From: Flammula alnicola
Lineage: Eukaryota > Basidiomycota > Agaricomycetes > Agaricales > Strophariaceae
DNA length: 64,000 nucleotides
NCBI GenBank assembly: GCA_015499995.1
Contig: JADNRV010000003.1
Location: 1,054,001-1,118,000, forward strand
Reading direction: 5' to 3'
Part shown: piece by piece, positions 1-12,500 of the stretch
How positions within the stretch are numbered: position 1 is the first letter of the stretch
Layout: each line of letters begins with the position of its first letter
The notes under the pieces: model-generated
Told to the model about the DNA's origin: nothing
The model's input: only the letters and a program-made list of their open reading frames with translations
The model's database searches: none
Position numbers and translations under genes: made by a program

Positions 1-522
1 CTCTCTATACAGACAACTTTCCTGAACCCGGAAAACGTCCGTTGTCCTCGACGGCTCCCACTATCATTGAACATCCAGATGGGTCATTTTACCTTGCAAT
101 AGGAGGCTCTGGTGGCTCTCGCATTTTTGGCTCGGTCTTCCAGGTTCTCCTCAACCTTGACTGGGGCATGGATGTTAGTGAGGCAATAGAGTTTGGACGT
201 TTACATGATCAGCTTTATCCGCTGGTTGTAGATGCAGATGACGTCTACCCACAGGACATTCTTAGCGATCTGAAAGGACGCGGACATAACGTGACAGGTC
301 AATCTCAGCCTTTTGAGCTGCAAACGATGCTTGATGTTCTTTCTCCCATAGTTTCCGATATTAATCGCGTTGCTGCCGTGATTCAAGCCGTCCTGCGCAA
401 AGACTCTATTATCTCTGGTACGTTGATTCTCAACTCAAGCTATTTTTGTACTCTTATGACACTTCCCGCGCATGACAGCTGCGAGCGACTCTAGAAAAAA
501 TGGAATTGCTGCTGGATACTAA
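1..522 (+). CDS. Gamma-glutamyltransferase, C-terminal part (5' truncated by window)
   Basis: Gamma-glutamyltransferase moves the glutamyl group of glutathione and its conjugates to acceptors or water, and is usually secreted or membrane-bound. The visible part is the end of the small catalytic subunit. The frame runs through a PEPGKRPLSSTAPTI stretch (residues that lie in the gamma-glutamyl site in this family), the GGSGGSRI glycine loop, and the ALEFGRLHDQL-like and VSDINRVAAVIQAVLR blocks. An intron at 418-478 (GTACGT...ACAG) joins IIS to the last exon, AASDSRKNGIAAGY, with TAA at 520-522. The bases before about position 12 end in ACAG, so an acceptor may lie there. The catalytic threonine lies upstream and is not in the window. 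No frame break is seen. Confidence 0.9.
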
Positions 523-3500
523 CTCGATAATGATAATTTCACCGAATAGATTATTGCGTTCTATACTACAACAGGTGATAATAGATAATGTCGGTGTTCA
601 GAAGACTCATGATGCTCAGAAACCTCGTTAGTGCAACCTTTGTTGACGCTGATATGCCCTGGCTCTTGGCCCGCGAGGCGATGTGCTTGGCCGACCCATT
701 GTGGCGCTCTGCAGCCTCTCTGTCTATTATTTCTTTCAGCGTTTGGCTCGCGCAGAGTAATGATACGGCTGCTTTTTTTCGCGCCTTCTCGCAATTAACC
801 TAGTCAGATGGATGGTCAGTTGGATATATGGGTCAGGTTTGTGCCTACCATCCTCCCAGTTTCCTTGGTCTAATGCCCAGCATTCCACTAGATTCATCAC
901 GTTTGCATTAGGAAGTCGATCTGTTTATGCTGGTGTCGCAATCTTCTGACAATGTGAAAAGGCACTCATCCTCCGGAGTGGAAACGAGCCGCTGGTTGTC
1001 GCGGCAGCTCGCCGCCGTTATCGCAGGTTTGCTGGGCTGCGAAAAGTTGGTATGATCAATGCTTAGGACTCGGATTTTTAAAATAATATCTTTTGTTAGT
1101 CAACTATGTCGCTATTGCAAAGACGATATGTCCTCAAAGGACAATTTGAGGAACAACCTCTGCCGATCGTCTGCACCAACAATCGAATGAAGGTATGTCA
1201 TAGCGACCCGTTGTATCTCACAGCAAGTCAATACAGATCGCATGCAACAACTACATTACGAACTTGTTCTGGCGATACATGAACCATCCTGTTCTTATGG
1301 CCTGGGAACTCGCACATGAGCCAAGGTGTAAGAGAAGCACAGGGTATGACACCGTTCCTCTAGGCCTTGACCATGTGGGGTTGGTGCTCACTTTTATTTC
1401 TCTTTGGCCACGACCTTCGGATCTTCCAGGCCTTCTTATATAGTGCCATAGTGCCACCATCACCACACGGACTAAAGAAATATCTGCATACATGCATCAA
1501 GTTGTTTGACAGTCATCTTGTGACCCATGGTGAAGAAGGTTCTTACACTCCGACATATCCAGCTTGGTAAGTTTTCATAATTCCAATGGGAGTATGTCAG
1601 GTCCGACAGCTAATTTTCGGGTCTTAGGGTGGCGAAGGTATCGTTGTTGACGTCTACTTGTTTACTTGTGGAGAAATCCTCTTGCCATTGTCCATTGTAA
1701 GTTGTCTGCGCCACGCCCACAGGGGGGTAGCAGTTGGTACCGGGTGCAGACCATGGCAATGTGCCGCAATCCCTCGCTGTCCTTACAATAATAACTTTGA
1801 CCGCAGCATGGTGGTTACAATTTGGATCCGGCTGTTCATTTGTCTAGTCATAGCCCGGGCACCAGGATCAGGAGAACAATATCTAGGCCTTGGGCGTACA
1901 GTCGATCGAGGACCACCTTATGTTGAAAAACAAAGTCGTGAAGCTTGCAATCCTGGGGCGGTTTGCGTCTAGGAACAACAAGGACACCATCCAGTGCACC
2001 GCGTGGTTTAACGACGCTGTGAGCTCTGGGTTGCGGGCGATCTTATTTGGTAAGTGACGTCGGATGTCCATTTTTTTTCGTGAGTGCCATGAGGCCGGTT
2101 CTCTCGTGATGTTTTTAAACTCTGTTTCCTTTCGAATTTCTCTGTTTCCCTCTTGGTTAAATTTTAGATGTCAACCGGGCTCTCGAGTCTCCGCCTATGT
2201 GTTATGTTTTCTGAACTGATTGGGCGAGTGCTAAAGATAACTCTTTATAAGCGTCTTTGCGCTTTCGTCCATACGTACAGAGGTGCGGCCGCCGACGCAC
2301 GGCGCTGGATGTGGCGTGTCGTGCCTCCCGACATGTCCGCATACGCGCTCTTGGGGAACCACGCTGCAACGAAAGTGATTCATGAACATGACGATCTGCG
2401 CTTAAGGTCGCTTTGGGCTGTCTTGCGGCATCAAAACAGCAAGGAACCGGAGATCAAATGTGCACATGGCACACGAGCATCTTCGGCATAATGGGGTCAG
2501 TGGGTGGGTTGATGTCTGTTGATGTTGCTCACGGACAGTCGAGCCTATGTATGTTAGGCGGAGCAGGCCAGAGTAGGACTCGTTCCAGCGATCTGCAGCG
2601 GCGCATGTGGGGCAAAAGTGTTCCTAGTCGATACATACATAGCAGCAACTGTAAGTTATATCATACCATGTTGAGCGCACGGAAGCCGCATGTCAATTTG
2701 TATGATAGTATATGGTTTCTTTTTTTGACATATCACACCTGGGCTGTCTGTAAAGGAGACTGTGAGTATATCATACCCGGGATCCGCTGCGTCTGCATCC
2801 GTTGTTGGCGCCACTTGGTGCGTGCCATGATGCGCGATGTACACTGCGCTGAACGCGCCGGGCAATGTAATTATGTATATGCGATTATTGGCCAAGTTTT
2901 GAAATTCCAAAAAACATATGTAATAACGATTGACCACATATATAGCAGCATATTAGCGGCCTCACGATCGGATGGTTCCTGGAGGGAGAGTTCCGGGAAT
3001 TAGGCAGTCCACCTTGATCACATATCGGGCTTGGAGCGAATTTCAAGGAATATCGTTATTTCAGCGGCACATATTCTGCCTGGTATGGAGACGAGCTCGA
3101 CTCAACGGCCCCCGAGGCAGAAGACAAAGGCATATGTACATTTTTGCAGTCCGACCGGCGACGACGTGCGGAATTGTTTGGATGTCATTGGTAGAGTTGG
3201 ACTTCTATGAGACGAGGGGTCAATGAGGATCCTTGGGACCTTGGTCTTTCGATCTCGACTCGGAGCTGAAACTTGAGAGAAAGACCTGGAAATGAAATTT
3301 AAACTGAGTTCTGAGCTCGTGGAGGCTCGTGGGTGGCTGGCGCCGCCGCACAGACCTACAATAAATTATGTAGGATCGCAGTAAATACCCAGCGTGTATG
3401 TACGGCAACCAACCCAAAAATTCCTGGGCGCTTTAAACCTGAACATACTCAGCGGTTATTTTAATCTTTCCATGTTTCTTTCCGCGAATAATGTCAGTCA

Positions 3501-4487
3501 AAGTTTCAATATAAAATAGGTACGTAGTGCGCACCCCAGGGGGGCTAGTCTGGGGCCAGTTAAACCTAGTCTAGCGGATTTTGGGAAGGTGGTATCCGAG
3601 GTATAGGAGAGGCCTACCCGGAGCAAGGTCCAAGGAGTTAGAAAGAGCTTAGTTACCAGGGGGATACAAAAGAAGGGGATGGATCCATGGAGGTGTGTAA
3701 TATTGGATTACATACTCTGTGTACATAACATAATATGGGCAACATATGTACATATTCAAATTCAACCTTACGACGCACGGACTGGGTGGACTGCTTATAT
3801 GATGATGAAGGAAGGAATGTAACGGTTCGTGATTTTCAAAATCGAAGCTCTTTCATCGATTGCAGAACGAGTCCGTGTTTTTCGAGTTGTCTGTCTGTGA
3901 ACAAATAAATATAAAAAAGTGATCATGCGGCGTGGGTTGGACAGGAAATGAAATCTGACAGGTGTGGGCAAGCTGACACTAGCTATAGGAGAGAGCCACA
4001 CTCATGAGGGTGGTCAAAGAAAGTTGAAAGCTTGTTTACCCTTTGTTCGCCCACGCACGGAACAGCGAAGACGAGGCTCGGCGCGTTAAATTAGGTCTGT
4101 TGGTAACCGGCCCGCCTATTTGCCTCCTGGTTCCTTGCCAGATCGGATCGATCGGCGTGGTCTGGATCTCGTATGCAATATGTAGCGTAGGATTTGGCTG
4201 GCAACGTAGGAAATAATAGAGGTAAATGCACGCCTATATGCTGCGGAGCCTCGGAGGCTGTATGTGGAAAAGACACGCCGACGCTGTGGACGCCTTCTCC
4301 GGACCCGGCTTGGGCTTTGAGCGTGAGTGCGCCGAGCGGCGCGGTGGGAAGGAGGGGTTCACGCACACGGCTGACGTGGAGGTATCATTAACGTACTTGT
4401 ACTTGACTTTGTAGACTCTTTCATCACCCCCCCCGCTTCTTTGACGAGGAAGGCTGCCGCTTGTCTATTTCGCATACAGACGGACAC
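523..4487. other. About 4 kb with no recognisable gene
   Basis: Reading frames here are short (up to 196 codons at 2413-3003, plus strand) and none gives a protein I recognise. A short conceptual peptide at 1106-1192 ends at a plausible GTATGT donor, and a stretch near 1921-2050 also ends at a GGTAAGT, so spliced remnants of a gene are possible. The decamer TATATCATAC occurs at about 2657 and 2767. No terminal repeats, transposase or reverse transcriptase motifs were seen. It may be a decayed element, a long non-coding interval, or a fast-evolving gene hidden by frame errors. Confidence 0.5.
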
Positions 4488-6233
4488 ATGGACGACTTGG
4501 ACTTGGAGTTGAATACGACCTGGAGTGCGGCGGCGGGCAGCTGGGATTGGGATTGGCAGGCCGTGGCGCGTATGGTGAAGAAGGCGGCGACGGACGTGGA
4601 CTGGGATCTGCTCTCGTCGTACGCTGGGCTGCTGAGCCTCGCTGCGTTCTCGATCTACGCCGGAGCGTACGGGTCGCTTCCGGTGCGCATGTTTCCTAAT
4701 TACTCCCCCCTTTCCCCCCCTTCCCAAATGCACATTTCCTTTTCTACGAGTCATGTCGGTTTCATAGGCCGGACACAAGATGCATATGTTTCCCTCGGTT
4801 ATTTCATTTATTCGTAATCCCTTTTGCCTTTTATTTCTCCGTACATATTCATTTTGATACTTACATTGGAATGAACTGTAGCGACCGAAGCGAGCCAAGG
4901 GGGAAAAGAAGCCCGAGGCGGGACCGACGGAGGAGGAGGAAGAAGAGGACGAGGAGGACGAGGATAACCTCGACCGAATGTCGTCCGACGATGCGTGGCT
5001 TTTCCCGATTGTGAGTCCGGGTCGGCGGCGTGGGCCCAGAGCGGAACTCACCGCGCGCGCTTGGCGCTTGTTACAGATCGGCTCCGTTGCGTTGGTGGGG
5101 TTGTACACCATGGTGAAATACCTAGGAGAAAAGTGGATCAATTGGCTTTTGGGGTGGTACTTTTCTCTTGCGGGCGTTGGGAGTGTATGGAATGTGAGTG
5201 GTTGCATTTGGTATTTCGCATTCAAATTGTGGAGCCGGCTGTTGGAATACGGAAGACGGAAGAGTGGAACGGAAGAAAACTTTTAACTGACCGATTGAAT
5301 TTTTTTTGCATCTCTTATCTTTTTTTTTCCAGTCCTCCATTTCGTTGACGCGGTACCTCGTTGGCGAGACGCGGTGGAAGAAATTTGATAATATCAAGAT
5401 GTCCGTGAAAAAGGGAACGCATGGTATGATTGGTTCCTCTCTCTCGCGCGCCGTTGTGATTCGTCGGGGCGGCGGCACGAGAGCGAATTTTTATAGACTG
5501 CTAAATGGATTATGCGATTCAGTGATGGCGAGTGCATCTGTGCGGACGCCGTCTGTGGTTTTGCTTCCGCTGGCGCTGACGGCGTCGGGGATGTATGCGT
5601 TCTGGGGGCCAAGCCGAAAGTCGGTGGTGCTGACAGACGTGCTTGCGCTATCATTCGCGCACAATGCGCTCTCGCTGCTGAAGATTGACAGTTTCAAGAC
5701 GGGGTGTATATTGCTGTCGGGGCTGTTTGTGTACGATGTATGGTGGGTGTTTGGGACGGACGTGGTATGTATATTGATTTCATTAATTCAGGGAACAAGT
5801 ATTGATTACGCGTATAGATGGTAAAGTGGCGACGACACTGGACGTGCCGATCAAGCTGCTGTGGCCCAAGTCGATGTTGTTTGCGGGAGAGAGGGGGTAC
5901 ACGATGCTGGGACTTGGGGATGTGGTTATACCTGGGACGTTTATTGCACTGGCGCTGAGGTATGACCACGCGCGAGGAAAGGGAAAGCCGTATTTTTATG
6001 CGTCAATGGGGCTTATATCGGTGGACTGATGACGACGATGGTGGTGATGCACACGTTTGGCACGGCGCAACCAGCGCTGCTGTATTTGAGGTGGGTGGAT
6101 TGGATATCGGACGGAACCCAACTGACAGATGTCCAGCCCAGCGTGTATACTGTCGTTTGTGGTGACTGCGGTAGTGCGTGGGGAGATGGAGGAGGGGTGG
6201 AAATGGGAGGATGGGCCGGAATGTGGGAAGTGA
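4488..6233 (+). CDS. Signal peptide peptidase (intramembrane aspartyl protease)
   Basis: Signal peptide peptidase cuts leftover signal peptides and other type II segments within the ER membrane. Exons read as 4488-4682, 4882-5010, 5077-5193, 5333-5423, 5523 to about 5771, about 5818-6090 and 6137-6233. The three family signatures are present: YDVWWVFGTD (first catalytic Asp), GLGDVVIPG (second catalytic Asp, GxGD) and QPALLYL (PAL motif). An acidic loop of Glu/Asp residues follows the first membrane segment, and the C-terminal tail is short. The ATG at 4488 is the first in frame before the membrane segment. Two places need an extra base: near 5826, where an MVKVATTLDVP-type reading lacks one G (a rarer GTATAT donor would also restore the frame), and near 6011, where SMGAYIGGLM lacks one G. 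The intron at 5424-5522 is 99 nt, in frame and stop-free. Confidence 0.9.
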
Positions 6234-6358
6234 ATTTGAAATTAAGAGCGGCGGAAAAGACCGGGAGGGGGTGATGTCAAGGCCGGGGGTGTCTCGGGGT
6301 CCCATTCGGACCGCTAGTAGTTAGCAATAGCAATACCAATAGATCTCTCCCAACCACC

Positions 6359-9289
6359 ATGGACAACTCTGAGATGACCACCACAGACATCCACTCTCTG
6401 TCCCAGCAAGACTGGTCAAATCTTTTCTCCGCTCCCCTAAACCCCACCGTCTTTGCTGCCCTCGCCGCCAATGGTGTCCTCGGCACCCCCTCCTCCCTGC
6501 CCGCCCCCGCCACCACCGCCCATCACTACTCACACCCTGTCCCCGCCTCTCCTCCTCCCGACGCTGCCTGGTCATCCTACCCTTACAACCCCACCTACTC
6601 CTACCCAGGTGAGCGTTCGAACCCAGCGCTCCCCCCGTCCCTCTGGATGTCCTCTTCTTCCTCATCATCCAGAACAGCCTACCAACACCACCCGCTGAAC
6701 TCTCTGTCAGCATCTGCCGTCCCAGATCCAACATCTCCCGTCTCTCCAACATCCCCAAGCACGGAGAGCAAGTCTACACTCTTCACAGACATCTTTTCAG
6801 ACGATCTATTCCCACATGGGCCTCCACTCTCTCCTCAGCCCACCAGCCCTTTTACTTCCCCAAGAGTATCTGGCTCTCCTGTTTTGAACTGCTCGCCTGA
6901 CCCAGATGTAGACCCGGAGCAGCTCGCAAAGGACGATCCTCTCGCAACGCAGGTCTGGAAAATGTACGCTCGCACCAAGGTCACCCTGCCCCATGCTCAA
7001 CGCATGGAAAACATTACTTGGCGCATGATGGCTCTCGCTCTCAAGAAGAAGAAGGAGGACGAGGATGCAAGGCTTGCGGATCTTTCCTTGTCCTCCTCTG
7101 CCCCTCCCTCAGCTCCTGCCCCAATCGCAGCCGCAACAACCACCGCCCCCCTTCCACGCATCTCAACTACATCCGACAGCGATCAACCCCCAGACGAACG
7201 TGGTCGCAGAATAGACAAGGGCAAGGCAAAAGTTAGGGTCGTTGGTTTCGACGCTATTCAACAAGACAGCATCGAGGAAGAAGAGTGGGTATTCTTGGCT
7301 TCTTCTTCTCCTTCTCCTTCTCATCATTATCATCATTCTAGCGTCATCTCAATGGATTGGAGGGCAATGAGCAGGTCCAGGTCTCGCATTTCAATGGACT
7401 GGAGACCCACAAGTCGCTCGCGATCACGCCCTCCAGAATCAACCACAAGCGCCACCACCTTTGATCAACATGCCGTCCCTCCTTATGATAGTCATTTCGC
7501 TTTTCCCACCATGGACCGCGGCCCGATCAAGCCCATCCCACCCTCATCTGGTGGCATTCCCATCCCTGGTTCCTCACTCCTCTCCGCCGGTCGTCGCAGC
7601 CCTCATTTTGATCACCAGCTCGGCGTCCTCTACGAACAAGATAATAACAGTCTGCAATATTTCGACGACAACCAACGCTATCATGCCTACAACAACATTT
7701 CAAACTACAACAGCCCCAACGTTATACCCTCATCTCTACCCACCTCGGGTTTGCATGGCTACAATAGAATTCCTGCCCCCATCAGACCTTCTCATGACCA
7801 ACGCAACTTTCCTCGCTATATTCGCAAGACCAGCTTTGATCACACCGTCGGCAAAGACGGTGTCACGTCAGGCCCCAAGGGCCGCCATCAACTCAACGGC
7901 AAACCCGTTCTCCTCGATATTCACACTGGCAATAAACGCCCAGCAGACGCCCTCCACCGCGACAGTCTCTTGCGCGCCGATCCTTCAAATCTCGAACAAT
8001 TATCTCCATCTCACGACGAACTAGAAACGACCACGAGCGGCAGCCCTTTTCCTTCTTCCTCTTTCAATTTCTCTTTTCCTCCTTATGATGGCATATTCGA
8101 CCTTCCAGGCGGTAATAACAACAGCAACGTACGCTATCCTCCAAGCTATCATCATCCTCGGACATCCTCGAATCGCAGCAGTCTCTACCACTCTACCTCC
8201 ACCTCGCCTTCCACAGAAGGTTTGTCAGCCGCATCTGCTGCTGCCTCTGCCGCCATGGCAGAAGGTTATGCGCAGCTCAATGCCGTAACGGGAGCGGATG
8301 AGAACGTTCTAGATTACCGCCAGCTGATGGGTCTTGTCTATCCCAATCTCGACAATTCGCCGTCTATGGGACAGTACACGCACGTCGACCCTACACAGAT
8401 CCTGTCCGTCAATCAGCTTGATAACCCCAGTGGTAGTGGCGGCGGTGGCGGCGGAAGCACGAGCAGCAAGTACCCCACTTTCCACGCTAGTCCATCAAGC
8501 GACGAATGGAATAATGGTGTCAATTCGAGTTCGAATGCCTCGCCGGAACCTTACAACACGTCAAATGCTTCCACGCCTTCCACTGAGGGTAATTCGAATC
8601 AGCAGTCGACATCGAGAACTGCCGCTGGTGGTGCGGCTCCGCGGAAGTATATTTCGCTCCAGCAGAGTGCGCAAGATGTGCAGCGCAAATCGTCGTTGAG
8701 CGTTCCTGGTAATCGCCCGTAGGAACCGACTCCAAATCGTCTGCGAGCACACCAGAGTATGCGGAGGGTGGTGCTGCTGCTGGCGGCTCGGCTGTGAAGA
8801 ACGAGGATGGCGAACAGACACCGACGCTTTGCACCAATTGTCAGACGACGAATACGCCGCTGTGGAGAAGGGATCCTGAGGGTCAGCCGTTATGCAACGC
8901 GTGTGGTTTGTTCTATGTGAGTGGGCCTCTTTGTATGGGAAAGGCTTTTTCTGATATTCTGTTAGAAACTTCACGGTGTCGTTCGTCCATTGTCGCTGAA
9001 AACGGATGTTATCAAGAAGAGGTGCGTGGTTTTGTATCTTGATTGTTTTTGGACATGTGTCGATGGTTTTTGTAGGAATCGGGCGTCGGGAACACCAAGC
9101 AGTAGCTCACGGAAAGGCGTTTCGACACTGCCCAAGCTCGCGTCGTCAACGACACGGCCGCGGTCGCAGTCGAGCTCGCTCCTGACAGGACTGACGAGAG
9201 GCGTGATGCCAGCGACACGGCCGCCAAACGTCGCTGTCGGTCCCATCACGATAAAGCGTCAACGGCGGACGTCAGGACCTGAGAGTTGA
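6359..9289 (+). CDS. GATA-type zinc finger transcription factor
   Basis: Fungal GATA factors bind GATA sites, for example in nitrogen or light control. The ATG at 6359 sits in a strong CCACCATGG context. The first 780 residues are Ser/Pro-rich and low in complexity, with Gly and His runs. Near the C-terminus is one class IV finger, [15 protein letters not shown] to CNACGLFY (C-x2-C-x17-C-x2-C), at about 8830-8916. It is followed over two introns (8917-8965 and 9022-9075) by the basic tail [19 protein letters not shown] and [11 protein letters not shown]. The long exon ends at a TAG at 8720-8722, just before the finger frame. One extra C in CGCCCG near 8717 joins GNRP to [18 protein letters not shown]; a 47 nt intron at 8709-8755 is an alternative. 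The exact regulon cannot be told. Confidence 0.88.
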
Positions 9290-9575
9290 TTTTTGGATGA
9301 TAGGACAACGTTTATGCAAGCTACCACATCTCTTTTTTTCATTTTTCTTTATTAGTTGCGTTCAGTGCTCATTTATCCGACTGTACTCCGTCTGCAATCT
9401 TTTTTTTTTCCCCTTTCACGTCTTTCTTGTTACGCGATATAAGCTGTAGACTGTAACAATGTGCTCTTGGTTTTTTTTTTCGATAATAATAGCATACCTT
9501 GTTGATGTTGTGGAAAAAGAGCAAGTGAATGTTCAATGAATGGGAGCTGTATACGGCAATTGAAATAAATGTGAC

Positions 9576-12500
9576 ATGTCGGGGTTAATGGCTAAAGTTG
9601 GTCCTCTGACCGTACCCACACCACAAGGGGCTCCGAAAGTTCTCCTCGACACCATCCTTTGTTCGTCGCTGGCGCCCATTCCTCCATCCTGGCTTCTCTT
9701 TTTCGACAACAGGCCGCGCCGCCGCCGCGCACCACCCAGGGGCCCCCCACGGCATACAACAACCCCACAGGCCACCTCCAACCCGTCCATCAAACGACAA
9801 CAGACAGCAGATCCACCGCAGGGTCTCGCGCACAGACCTCGACTTCGAGCAGGCGCTGAGGGCCGAGGGCACCTTCGTCCTCAAGGAGGGCATCGATGTC
9901 AACTCGTTGGGCGTAGACTCCAGTCCGGGCCCCGCGAATCGCAGTTTTGGGACACCGAGCAGTGGGACAACGACGACTACTCCTGTCGGTGGGAGGGGCA
10001 TTTCGAGGGTGGCGCTGCAGCCGTCGACGCCGATTGTTGTCCCCCTACGCCTTCGCCGTCTGGGCCGCCGTCGGCGGCGGGGGCGGCGGCGAGGTTGGCG
10101 GCTGCTGCTGCTGCTGCTGCGGGGTCTGGGTATGCGCCGTCGTCCTCTCTCAATGTGGTGTCATCGGTGGGGCCGTCGCCCGCGTCGTCCTCGCACGACT
10201 TGGTGACGGACGTCGAGGAGGCGGAGCGGCAGACGAATCGGCGCTCCATGTATCGCTCGCCTGGGACGTCGAGCAGCCCCGATCTGGCGACGCTCCTGCG
10301 CAAGGCCAAGGAGCGCGGCGGCGCGATGGTCGGTGCCGGGGTGGGGGTGGGGGTGGGCAGGTGCTGAGGAAGGAGAAGAGACGCGATGCAGAGCCGCCGC
10401 CGCCGTTGCCGATACATGACCAGCAGACGTTGCGCCAGCAGCCGGCGTCGTCGCATTCGTATTCTAGTGCGACGCTTGTGGCGTCGTCTTCGTCGTTTGG
10501 GGAGAGGATGAGCTCGAGGGGTGAGGATAGCAGTCCTGAATGGGTTGTTCCCAGCCCGCAGCGGGCCAAGGGAAGTGGGACCATCAAAGTACGTATATTC
10601 TTTCTCTCTGTGCTACGTATCTCTGATACATGATGATGCTACATAATTATCAGGCTCCCAAGTCTTCTGTGAGAGCAAAGACGAGTGCATTTTGGGGAAA
10701 GATGATGGGTCAGAGCACTGTTAGAGAACGATCGGTGCGTCCAATAGCTTCATCACCGTAGTTATTCTTGTTCATCAGCTGTTCGCCGAACAGAAAACTG
10801 ATGCATCGCTCTACCCGTCGCCGAATAACAACAGTCATGCTCCTGCGCTGATGAGCGCCTTCACACCTCCTGTACCTGCCATCCCACCTGAACACCGCAG
10901 TCCTATAGCGTCCCCTATAGCGGACGTGTTCTCTACCAGCACGCGGGCCGTGGATTCAAAGAGACAGCTACCTTCGAGGAAGCCTCTGCCTCCTATCATG
11001 TCAGACTCTCTGTCGCCCGCCAAAAAGGATAGCGACGACACTGACCGGTCTATCGTGTTCGTTGAGAAACAGTCTCCGCTGCCGCCTCTCCCGCCTCCCT
11101 CCCCTGCTCCAGCCACACCGAAAAGGAGAAGCATCAGCAACGCCGATGCGAGACCGCTCCTGTCCCCCAGCTCTCCTCCAATCCTTCCTCAAACACCTGA
11201 CAGCCGGCGGAAAGAACCTGAGAATACGTTCAGTGGCATTTTGGATGTCTTCAAAGGTGAACTTTCTATGCTAGATCCCATCTCGTTGGATCTCCGGGAT
11301 CCATCTACACCCCCTCGTCGTCAATTGCCTTCTCAAACCCAGGCTAACGGACTTGTTTTATCTCCTCGTGATACCCAAGATGATCGAGTAGAAAACAAAA
11401 AACCGCCTTCCTCATCCGTAGACCCTCTTCTACAATCACCTGGAGGACGTTCCGAAACTAGTAATAATGACGAAGCAGCAGCAGCAACTAAATTGTCTGC
11501 GATCGTCCCTCCGCGCACTTCTTCGTTGCAGTCATCTGCGCGGTATTCTATAGGCTCGGCAACACACGCGACTGGGTCGAGGCATCAGCTCGGGAATGGA
11601 CCACCGAGATCGATGAGCGGTCCTTCAACTTCACTGGCTCCTCAAAGCCAAAGTCCACGCGATGGAAGTCGGCTGCGCGTGCTTCACCGCTCGACTGCGT
11701 CGAGCTCGGAGCCGTCCCTTGTTCCTGCGGACTCTGCGCGTGTTTGTGAGCAGCCCGTTGACCTTTCTTTTGTCCAGTTCGACGATTTGCTGAATCGCGC
11801 GACTGGCATAGTTCCTACTTCCCTGCGCAGAGGCTCTGAGCAGGACCTTGCGTTTGCTTCTCCTGACTCGGCACAGTTTACGACTTCGCCGACACCGATT
11901 ATCACAGGCGACGACGACGTGGAGGATATGGAATCCCGTGGCAAGGATTTTGCTAGTCGGTGTTGGAATGAGAACGAGGATTTCTTGGCAAAGGAAAAGA
12001 TTGCGGAATGGCTCGGCGGACAGTACGTTGCCTCCTCTGTGCTTGGTTTTTGCGTTTACTCAAGTTTGGAGCAGTGGTCAAGTCAACAAAGTTGCTCTGC
12101 GGTATTATATTGACTTTTTCGATTTTGCTGGTCTTCGTCTGGATTTGGCCTTCAGGTAGGTCGCATTTTCGCGCACTTTACTTGCGTGGTTCTGATGGTA
12201 TTCTCAAGGCGTCTCTGCGGGAAATTGTATTTGAAAGGCGAAACCCAACAGGTCGATCGTATATTGGAGCAGTTTAGCCGTCGGTACTGGGACTGCAACC
12301 CAGGAGGGCTGTATGGCAGTGCTAGTTAGTCATGTTCTTTTCTGCCTTCTTGCTTGCTCAACTGAATGTGCAACGTAGACATCGTCCATGCAGTCTCGTA
12401 TTCTCTACTGCTCCTCAATACTGACCTCCATGTGGCCGAGTTGACGGCTCGAATGTCGCGGATGCAGTTTGTACGCAACACCATGACAGCCATCCAGATG

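Noticed and set aside
2168..3226. Plus-strand frames of 107, 196 and 84 codons
   Set aside because: They overlap in different frames and have no recognisable motif, signal peptide or splice pattern.
6321..6758. 145-codon minus-strand frame
   Set aside because: It is antisense to the Ser/Pro-rich start of the GATA factor and reflects its GC-rich composition.
8709..8722. 14 nt intron in the GATA factor (GTAATC to GTAG)
   Set aside because: It would restore the frame but is far too short for the spliceosome; a missing C or a 47 nt intron is more likely.
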